DNA of 6,046 nucleotides from positions 1-6,046 of the forward strand of contig LJUA01000101.1 of NCBI GenBank assembly GCA_001303545.1. Reading direction: 5' to 3'. Under the pieces are notes generated by a model, which was not told where the DNA came from, did no database searches, and saw nothing but the letters and a program-made list of their open reading frames with translations. A program made the translations under genes and the position numbers. Position 1 is the stretch's first letter, and every line of letters begins with the position of its first letter. Shown here in pieces: positions 1-4,603 of the stretch. This stretch comes from Dehalococcoidia bacterium SM23_28_2. Its GTDB lineage: Bacteria; Chloroflexota; Dehalococcoidia; SM23-28-2.

Positions 1-480
1 CCCGCCGCCGCCCTGGGCGCGCTGCAGGACCCCGTCGTCGCCGGTCAGGACGAGCAGCTCGTCATCAACCTGGGCAACATGCACGCCCTGGCCTTCCACC
101 TGCGGGGCACGCACGTCTATTCGCTGTTCGAGCACCACACCGGCCTTCTCAGCCGCCAGCAGATCGAGTCCTTCTGCGAAGGGCTGACGGCCGGAACACT
201 CCGCCAAGAGGACGTGTTCGACAGCCAGGGCCACGGCGTTTTCTACGCCATCGCCGCCGCTGCCGGAGAGCAGCCCTCCAGCCGCCATCCCTTCGTGGCC
301 GTCACCGGCCCCCAGCGGGCGAAGCTGAGGGGGAGCGCCCTGAACCCGTACTTCGCCGTCCCCCACGGCGACATGATGCTCAGCGGCTGCTTCGGCCTGG
401 TCTGGGCCTTCGCCGAGAAGCACCCCCAGCAGCGAGAGGAGATCCTCGCCCGCCTGCTGCCCTCAGCCGCCTCCCCCTAG
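1..480 (+). CDS. DUF1786-like protein, C-terminal part (5' end outside window)
   Basis: The reading frame is open from the first base to the TAG at 478-480, giving 159 residues. The first ATG (79) lies inside conserved sequence, so the true start is upstream of the window. I recognise a DUF1786-type pattern: VINLGNMHALAF (residues 21-32), FEHHTG (43-48), a VFDSQGHG block (72-79), VTGP (101-104) and a C-terminal PHGDMMLSGCFG (121-132). In databases this family carries the loose label 'putative pyruvate formate-lyase activating enzyme'. It resembles ASKHA-type nucleotide-binding proteins and has no radical-SAM CxxxCxxC, so I would not transfer an activase function. The protein looks soluble, with no membrane segment in the visible part. 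It ends about 29 nt before the tRNA promoter, with no convincing terminator. The family call rests on remembered motifs; the biochemical role is unknown. Confidence 0.7.
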   Translation, partial: PAAALGALQDPVVAGQDEQLVINLGNMHALAFHLRGTHVYSLFEHHTGLLSRQQIESFCEGLTAGTLRQEDVFDSQGHGVFYAIAAAAGEQPSSRHPFVAVTGPQRAKLRGSALNPYFAVPHGDMMLSGCFGLVWAFAEKHPQQREEILARLLPSAASP

Positions 481-508
481 CCCCGAGCAGCCAGTCCCTA
501 GACTCCGA

Positions 509-537
509 TTGCCCATCGCAGTGTGTTTCGCTATACT
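509..537 (+). promoter_or_regulatory. Sigma-70-type promoter for tRNA-Ser(UGA), possibly also the sucC operon
   Basis: A TTGCCC -35 box (509-514) and a TATACT -10 box (532-537) are separated by exactly 17 nt. Transcription should start near 544, just before the leader hairpin and 22 nt before the tRNA. It is the only good promoter seen upstream of sucC. Confidence 0.7.
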
Positions 538-545
538 GGCATCAC

Positions 546-565
546 TGTCTGCCCCGGCGCAGACA
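546..565 (+). other. Perfect 7-bp inverted repeat in the tRNA leader
   Basis: TGTCTGC (546-552) pairs perfectly with GCAGACA (559-565) around a 6-nt loop (CCCGGC). The 3' arm ends exactly one base before the tRNA 5' end at 566. The hairpin would therefore occupy almost the whole primary leader between the predicted start of transcription (about 544) and the mature tRNA. It could stack on the acceptor stem and guide RNase P, or the palindrome could be a protein site just downstream of the promoter. There is no T-tract, so it is not a terminator. Confidence 0.6.
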
Positions 566-657
566 GGAGGGGTGGCCGAGCGGTTGAAGGCGGCGGTCTT
601 GAAAACCGCTAACCCGACTTGTCGGGTTCGGGGGTTCGAATCCCTCCCCCTCCGCCA
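566..657 (+). tRNA. tRNA-Ser (anticodon UGA), CCA encoded
   Basis: This is a complete class II tRNA. The acceptor GGAGGGG (566-572) pairs with CCCCTCC (647-653), followed by discriminator G654 and encoded CCA (655-657). The D stem is GCC/GGC (575-577 with 589-591). The anticodon stem GCGGT/ACCGC (593-597 with 605-609) closes the loop CTTGAAA, giving anticodon TGA at 600-602, which reads UCA. The long variable arm pairs CCCGAC with GTCGGG (613-618 with 621-626), as expected for serine. The T arm is 630-646 with loop TTCGAAT and one G-T wobble. Loop bases A36-A37-A38 are the classic determinant for i6A/ms2i6A, so this tRNA is an expected MiaA/MiaB substrate. No terminator follows before sucC, 38 nt downstream. 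Confidence 0.97.
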
Positions 658-695
658 AGGTCAGCGTTCGTAGATCACATTCTTGGAGAGTTTTC

Positions 696-1856
696 ATGAA
701 GATCCACGAGTATCAAGCCAAGCAGATCATGTCCGACTACGGCGTCCCCATCCCCAAAGGGCGCGTCGTTTCCACGCCCCAGGAGGCCCGCCAGGTCGCT
801 CAGGAGCTGGGCGTGCCGGTGGTGGTCAAGGCCCAGATCCACGCCGGCGGCCGCGGCAAGGGCGGCGGCATCAAGCTGGCCGACACGCCCGCCCAGGCGG
901 AGGAAGCGGCCAAGCAGATCATCGGCATGCGCCTGGTCACCCACCAGACTGGCCCTGAAGGGCGCATCGTCAAGAAGGTGCTGGTGGAGGAGCAGGTGCA
1001 GACAGAGCGCGAGCTGTACCTGGGCATCGTGGTCGATAGCGGCAGCGCCCGGCCGGTGGTGATGGCCAGCGAGGCCGGCGGCGTGGACATCGAGCAGGTG
1101 GCCGCCAAGTCGCCGGAGAAGATCCACAAGGCCTTCGTCGACCCCGTGGTGGGCTTCCAACCCTACCAGGGGCGCCAGCTAGCCTTCGCCACCACCCTCG
1201 GCGGCGACCTCCTGCGACCGGCGGTCGGGCTCATGAGCGGGCTGTACAAGGCCTTCGTCGCCAAGGACTCCTCCCTGGCCGAGATCAACCCCCTGGTGGT
1301 GACCGGCGACGGCCGCCTGCTGGCCCTGGACGCCAAGATGAACTTCGATGACAACGCCATCTTTCGCCACCAGGACATCGCCGACCTGCGCGACGTCGAC
1401 GAAGAGGACCCTCTGGAGGTGCAGGCCCAGGAGCTGGGCATAAACAACTACGTTAAGCTCACCGGCAACATCGGCTGTGTGGTGAACGGCGCCGGGCTGG
1501 CCATGTCCACGATGGATGCCATCAAGCTGGCCGGCGGCGACCCCGCCAACTTCCTGGACATCGGCACCGTCAACGACGTGGACCGAGTGACCAACTCCTT
1601 CAAGATCCTCACCGTCGACCCCGACGTGAAGGCCATCCTGATCAACATCTTCGGCGGCATGGCCCGCGTGGACGTCATCGCCCAGGGGATCGTGAACGCC
1701 CACAAGGAGATGGAGATCAAGGTGCCGGTGGTGGTACGCCTGGCGGGAACCAACCTGGAGGACGGCGAGCGCATCCTGGGTGAGGCCAACCTGCCGCTGA
1801 TCCGGGCCATCGGCCTGGGCGAGGCCGCCAAGAAGGCGGTGGAGGCGGCAGGGTAG
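696..1856 (+). CDS. sucC: Succinyl-CoA synthetase (ADP-forming type), beta subunit
   Basis: This is the nucleotide-binding subunit of succinate-CoA ligase, which interconverts succinyl-CoA and succinate with substrate-level phosphorylation in the cytosolic TCA cycle. Its 386 residues match the family length of about 388. The N-terminal ATP-grasp domain opens with MKIHEYQAKQ and carries VVVKAQIHAGGRGKGGG (42-58), with K45 and the G-rich loop for nucleotide. EINPL (196-200) and LDAKMNFDDNA (211-221) supply N198 and D212, the expected Mg ligands. The C-terminal ligase domain shows NIGCVVNGAGLAM (258-270), FLDIG (286-290), INIFGGMARVD (316-326) and VVRLAGTN (346-353). A GGAG (685-688) lies 7 nt before ATG 696. 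The partner subunit is not adjacent: an M24-family gene intervenes before sucD. Malate-CoA ligase (MtkA) is a close paralogue and cannot be fully excluded from sequence alone. Confidence 0.95.
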   Translation: MKIHEYQAKQIMSDYGVPIPKGRVVSTPQEARQVAQELGVPVVVKAQIHAGGRGKGGGIKLADTPAQAEEAAKQIIGMRLVTHQTGPEGRIVKKVLVEEQVQTERELYLGIVVDSGSARPVVMASEAGGVDIEQVAAKSPEKIHKAFVDPVVGFQPYQGRQLAFATTLGGDLLRPAVGLMSGLYKAFVAKDSSLAEINPLVVTGDGRLLALDAKMNFDDNAIFRHQDIADLRDVDEEDPLEVQAQELGINNYVKLTGNIGCVVNGAGLAMSTMDAIKLAGGDPANFLDIGTVNDVDRVTNSFKILTVDPDVKAILINIFGGMARVDVIAQGIVNAHKEMEIKVPVVVRLAGTNLEDGERILGEANLPLIRAIGLGEAAKKAVEAAG

Positions 1857-1888
1857 GCCGCTATACAACGCCGGGAAAAGGATAGCCA

Positions 1889-3001
1889 ATGCGCCAGGAA
1901 CGGATCGCGGCGGCTCGGAAACTGATGCAGGCCAACGGCATCGATGCCCTGCTGGTCCTCACCCACGACGACTACATCTACTTCTTCGATGAGGACCGCT
2001 TCCAGCCGCGGGCCATCATCCCCCGGAAGGGGCCGCCTATCGTAATCTGCTCCCGTGGCGAGGAGAGAGAGATAAGGGAGAGCCTCGGCGCGCAGAATGT
2101 GCGCGTCTTCGCCACCGTAGGCCAGCAGATACACGAGGTGGTGGGCACCATGCGGGGGCTCCAGTCTAACCTCGGCAGGCCGCCGAAGATCGGCGTGCAG
2201 TTCTGGTTCGAGACGCCCGCCGTCCTCGTGCAGCTCTTCCAGCAGGCCAATCCCGAGGCGGAGGTCGTGGACTCCTCGCCGGTCATGGACACGCTGCGAA
2301 TGGTCAAGTCGCCCGAGGAGCTGGCCCTGATGCGCGAAGCCGCTCGCATCGCCGAGCGGGGGATGGAGGCGGCGCTCCAGGCCATCAGACCCGGCGCCAG
2401 CGAGAACGAAGTGGCCGCCGAGGCCATCTATGCCATGCGCAAGGCGGGCGCCTCCGGCACGGCCGTACCTATCTTTGTCAACTCCGGTATTCGCTCGCTC
2501 TGGCTTCACGGCACGGCCACCGCCAAGGTCATCGACCCGGGCGACCTGGTTCTGATAGGCCTCGTCCCCGTCTTCAACGGCTACTGCGTCGACCTGACCA
2601 GGGTGGCGATAGTCGGCCAGCCCACAGACGACCAGCGCCGCCTGTTCGACACGTATGTCGCCGCCCAGCAGGCCGCCATCGAGGCCGTCAGGCCCGGCGT
2701 GCCCGCCTCCGAGCTCGACAAGGCAGCCGAGGCGGTGGTGAAAGACGCTGGCTTCGGCGAGCACTACGTCAAGGGGATGGGCCATGGCATCGGCCTCCGC
2801 TTCGAGGAGACGCCCGCCCCCACAATCCATCCCAAGCACGCTTCAGTGGAGCTACAAGAAGGAATGACCATCGCCGTCGGGCATCCCACCCTGGCGGTGC
2901 CCGGCATCGGCGGCGTCCGCCTGGAGGACACAGGGCTGGTCGCCGCCAGCGGCTGGCAGAGCATCACCCAATACCCGAAGGAGCTATTCGTACGAAGCTG
3001 A
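1889..3001 (+). CDS. M24-family (aminopeptidase P/creatinase fold) protein with altered metal site
   Basis: The protein has 370 residues. The N-terminal creatinase-like domain (about 1-130) begins RIAAARKLMQANGIDALLV, and the linker motif LRMVKSPEEL (136-145) is typical of Xaa-Pro peptidases. The C-terminal pita-bread domain keeps the substrate-side His in LWLHG (H207), the second metal Asp in YCVDLTR (D235), the His in GMGHGIGL (H299) and the last Glu in GVRLED (E346). Two of the five usual ligands are not as expected. The first Asp, normally exactly 11 residues before D235, is G224 (codon GGC at 2558). The Glu of the usual 'EPG' is replaced by G331-H332-P. The usual 'HExP' after GHGIGL reads EETP (306-309). 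By family the fold cleaves Xaa-Pro or related C-N bonds; this member may be metal-poor like creatinase, use H332 as a ligand, or be non-catalytic. A purine-rich AAAAGG (1876-1881) precedes ATG 1889. It lies 32 nt after sucC and 31 nt before sucD, so it is probably co-expressed with both. Confidence 0.88.
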   Translation: MRQERIAAARKLMQANGIDALLVLTHDDYIYFFDEDRFQPRAIIPRKGPPIVICSRGEEREIRESLGAQNVRVFATVGQQIHEVVGTMRGLQSNLGRPPKIGVQFWFETPAVLVQLFQQANPEAEVVDSSPVMDTLRMVKSPEELALMREAARIAERGMEAALQAIRPGASENEVAAEAIYAMRKAGASGTAVPIFVNSGIRSLWLHGTATAKVIDPGDLVLIGLVPVFNGYCVDLTRVAIVGQPTDDQRRLFDTYVAAQQAAIEAVRPGVPASELDKAAEAVVKDAGFGEHYVKGMGHGIGLRFEETPAPTIHPKHASVELQEGMTIAVGHPTLAVPGIGGVRLEDTGLVAASGWQSITQYPKELFVRS

Positions 3002-3032
3002 CCCGAGAAACATCTGGGAGGAGTGCAAAAGC

Positions 3033-3920
3033 ATGAGCGTTTTGGTCGATAAGAACACCCGCCTTGTCGTTCAGGGCATCACCGGCCGCGAGGGCGGCTT
3101 TCAGACCCGCCGCTGCATGGAGTACGGCACCAATGTGGTGGCCGGCGTCACCCCCGGCCGCGGCGGCGAGACATTCGATGAGAAGGTGCCCGTGTTCAAC
3201 ACCGTCCAGGAGGCGGTGGACAAGACCGGCGCCAACTGCTCGCTGATCTTTGTGCCCGCCGCCTTCTGCGCCGACGCCGTCCTGGAGGCAGCCACCGCCG
3301 GCATCCCCGTCATCGTCTGCATCACCGAGGGCATCCCTGCCCAGGACATGGTGATGGTGCGCAATCATCTTCAGCCGCAGGGCATCCGCATGGTTGGGCC
3401 CAACTGCCCCGGCGTCATCACCCCCAGCCAGGCGCGGGTGGGCATCATGCCCGGCGACGTCTTCTCGCCCGGCAAGGTAGGGGTTATCTCCCGCAGCGGC
3501 ACCCTTGTCTACGAAGTGGTAGCCCAGCTCACCGAGTTGGGCATCGGCCAGAGCACGTGCATCGGCGTCGGCGGCGACTCCATCGTCGGCACGACGCCCC
3601 TGGAGGCCTTGCGCCTGTTCGACGCCGACCCCGACACGAGCGCCGTGGTGTTCGTGGGAGAGATCGGCGGCGTCGGCGAGCAGGAGGCCGCCGAATACAT
3701 CGCCACCAGCATGAACAAGCCGGTCATCGCCTTCGTGGCCGGCAGCACGGCTCCGCCCGGGCGGCGCATGGGCCACGCGGGGGCGATCATCGCCGGCGCC
3801 AGCGGCACCGCCCAGGCCAAGAAGGAGGCTCTGGCCGCTGCCGGCGCCATCATCGTCGACAGCCCCGCCGATATCGGCACCGTCACCCAAAAGGTGCTCA
3901 AGGAGCGAAGGCTGCTCTAA
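3033..3920 (+). CDS. sucD: Succinyl-CoA synthetase, alpha subunit
   Basis: This is the CoA-binding and phospho-histidine subunit that pairs with SucC. Its 295 residues fit the family (about 290). The N-terminal Rossmann-like CoA domain contains VVQGITGREGGFQTRRCMEYGTN (split across 12-34), then GVTPGRGG (38-45), the ITEGIP loop (97-102) and GPNCPG (122-127). The C-terminal ligase domain has SRSGTLVYE (153-161), IGVGGD (177-182), GEIGG (209-213) and GRRMGHAGAII (243-253). H248 in that last block is the expected phosphorylated histidine, and E210 is the counterpart of the catalytic Glu. A strong GGGAGGAG (3016-3023) sits 9 nt before ATG 3033. The next gene's Shine-Dalgarno overlaps the TAA stop, so the two are probably translationally linked. 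All key residues seem present, and the enzyme is expected to be active with the upstream SucC. Confidence 0.96.
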   Translation: MSVLVDKNTRLVVQGITGREGGFQTRRCMEYGTNVVAGVTPGRGGETFDEKVPVFNTVQEAVDKTGANCSLIFVPAAFCADAVLEAATAGIPVIVCITEGIPAQDMVMVRNHLQPQGIRMVGPNCPGVITPSQARVGIMPGDVFSPGKVGVISRSGTLVYEVVAQLTELGIGQSTCIGVGGDSIVGTTPLEALRLFDADPDTSAVVFVGEIGGVGEQEAAEYIATSMNKPVIAFVAGSTAPPGRRMGHAGAIIAGASGTAQAKKEALAAAGAIIVDSPADIGTVTQKVLKERRLL

Positions 3921-3931
3921 AGGAGAGCCAT

Positions 3932-4360
3932 TTGCCAGCGGTAGAGCGAAGCATCATCATAGACGCCCCTACAGAGCGGGTCTGGGAGGCCTTTGTCAAC
4001 CTCGGTGCGTGGCCAGTCTGGAACCACCACATGCGGGAGGTCCGCCTTCTGACCGATGTTCCGCTGGCCATGGGCAGCCGCGCCCGCATCGTGCTGAAGA
4101 CCGGCCTATCCTCCACCTGGGAGGTGACCGAGTTCAGCCCCGGCCGCTCCTTCACCTGGGATGCCCGCCTGCTCGCCTCACGCCTATCGTTCGCTCACGT
4201 GGTGCAGCCAGTGAACGGCGGCTCGCGAGTCGTCCTGCGCATCGAGGCCTCGGGCCTCACGGCGCTCGCGGCATCCCTTTTCCTCCGCCTCTCCTACAGT
4301 CGCTTCCTGGACCGCTCCCTGCGGCGGCTGAAGGACTCCCTGGAGGGAGAGCCCTCCTAG
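3932..4360 (+). CDS. SRPBCC-family (polyketide cyclase/dehydrase-like) small protein, TTG start
   Basis: The 142-residue protein resembles the START/Bet v1-like SRPBCC fold, a hydrophobic ligand-binding cavity. The N-terminus VERSIIIDAPTERVWEAFVNLGAWPVWN (spread over 4-31) is the hallmark: a beta strand, 'aP.e.VWea', then a 'W..W' turn. It continues with MGSRARIVLK (48-57), the WEVTEFSPGRSFTWD strands (63-77), the paired strands HVVQPVNGGSRVVLRIEASG (89-108) and a long C-terminal helix ending in RRLKDSLEGEPS. No in-frame ATG or GTG lies at the right place. TTG 3932 has an AAGGAG (3920-3925) 6 nt upstream, overlapping the sucD stop. The frame is open further upstream only because it runs through sucD out of phase. 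The ligand is unknown. It is probably the last gene of the sucC operon, 11 nt after sucD. Confidence 0.82.
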   Translation: MPAVERSIIIDAPTERVWEAFVNLGAWPVWNHHMREVRLLTDVPLAMGSRARIVLKTGLSSTWEVTEFSPGRSFTWDARLLASRLSFAHVVQPVNGGSRVVLRIEASGLTALAASLFLRLSYSRFLDRSLRRLKDSLEGEPS

Positions 4361-4394
4361 GCCACGCTCGCTGTCCCTTCGCCAGCGCCGAACC

Positions 4395-4423
4395 TTGATG
4401 GCTTTTCGGCCCCGATGTACAAT
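4395..4423 (+). promoter_or_regulatory. Sigma-70-type promoter upstream of the tRNA-Ser(GCU)-like unit
   Basis: A TTGATG -35 box (4395-4400) and a TACAAT -10 box (4418-4423) are spaced by 17 nt, about as good as the first tRNA promoter. Transcription should begin near 4430, some 15 nt before the tRNA-like 5' end at 4445. Confidence 0.7.
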
Positions 4424-4444
4424 ACAGATACCGATTTGGTAGGT

Positions 4445-4522
4445 GGAGGGATCGCATAGAGGCTGAGTGCGCCCGCCTGCTAAGCGGGTAGGGGGTGAAT
4501 AGCCCCCTCATGGGTTCGAATC
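4445..4522 (+). pseudogene. tRNA-Ser (GCU) gene lacking its 3' half
   Basis: The 5' three quarters are an excellent class II tRNA-Ser. They comprise acceptor strand GGAGGGA (4445-4451), D stem GCA/TGC (4454-4456 with 4468-4470), and a perfect anticodon stem CCCGC/GCGGG (4472-4476 with 4484-4488) around loop CTGCTAA with anticodon GCT (4479-4481). A 6-bp variable arm AGGGGG/CCCCCT (4490-4495 with 4503-4508), T-stem strand ATGGG (4510-4514), T-loop TTCGAAT (4515-4521) and C4522 follow. After that the expected CCAT, TCCCTCC and discriminator are absent. The actual bases CACGG then CCTTTGT (4522-4533) give two mismatches in the T stem and two mismatches plus three wobbles in the acceptor, and there is no CCA, although the other tRNA here encodes it. 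It is probably a truncated or rearranged gene; an assembly junction or a tRNA-derived RNA are alternatives. Confidence 0.75.
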
Positions 4523-4540
4523 ACGGCCTTTGTGATCGAG

Positions 4541-4562
4541 CAGATTCGGGGTCCCGAAGCTG
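4541..4562 (+). other. Stem-loop between the tRNA-like sequence and the terminator
   Basis: CAG-A-TTCGG (4541-4549) pairs with CCGAA-G-CTG (4554-4562) around loop GGTC, leaving one internal A-G mismatch. An alternative fold pairs CGAATC of the T-loop region (4517-4522) with GATTCG (4543-4548), and ATCAC (4520-4524) can pair with GTGAT (4532-4536). The region could therefore switch between folds. This is a paper fold only; no known RNA family is recognised. Confidence 0.4.
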
Positions 4563-4569
4563 ACTAGAT

Positions 4570-4592
4570 AGCCCCAGATGGGGCTTATTTTT
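4570..4592 (+). terminator. Rho-independent terminator just before miaB
   Basis: AGCCCC (4570-4575) pairs perfectly with GGGGCT (4580-4585) around loop AGAT, followed by TTATTTTT (4585-4592). It would end the RNA started at about 4430 after roughly 160 nt. It lies only 11 nt before the miaB ATG, so miaB needs read-through or its own very close promoter. The T-tract is only on the + side. Confidence 0.8.
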
Positions 4593-4603
4593 ACCGATTG
4601 GCC

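Noticed and set aside
491..506. Small AGTC/GACT inverted repeat after the DUF1786-like gene
   Set aside because: Four base pairs without a T-tract is too weak to call a terminator.
1448..2839. 463-codon open frame on the minus strand
   Set aside because: It lies opposite sucC and the M24 gene and is rich in His/Gly/Leu/Asp, as expected from reading a GC-biased gene backwards. It has no recognisable domain, and it crosses a gene boundary.
2964..3890. 308-codon open frame on the minus strand opposite sucD
   Set aside because: It has an Ala/Gly/Asp/His-rich composition with no motif, and sucD on the + strand is unmistakable.
3557..3931. N-terminal extension of the SRPBCC gene through sucD
   Set aside because: The extension is Arg/His-rich out-of-frame reading of sucD. 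The natural protein starts at TTG 3932 with its own ribosome binding site.
4369..4387. Terminator after the SRPBCC gene (CGCTG/CAGCG stem)
   Set aside because: It has only five base pairs with a 9-nt loop and no T-tract directly after it.
4340..4445. Permuted tRNA with its 3' half upstream of the 5' half
   Set aside because: No T-loop followed by CCCAT and TCCCTCC is present upstream. The promoter at 4395-4423 would also leave that part untranscribed.
4445..4534. The GCU serine tRNA as a complete functional gene
   Set aside because: Forcing the 3' side to 4533 leaves mismatches in both the T stem and the acceptor, several wobbles and no CCA.
4598..4600. TTG as the miaB start
   Set aside because: It adds only Met-Ala before an ATG, has no ribosome binding site, and family N-termini fit the ATG at 4604 equally well.
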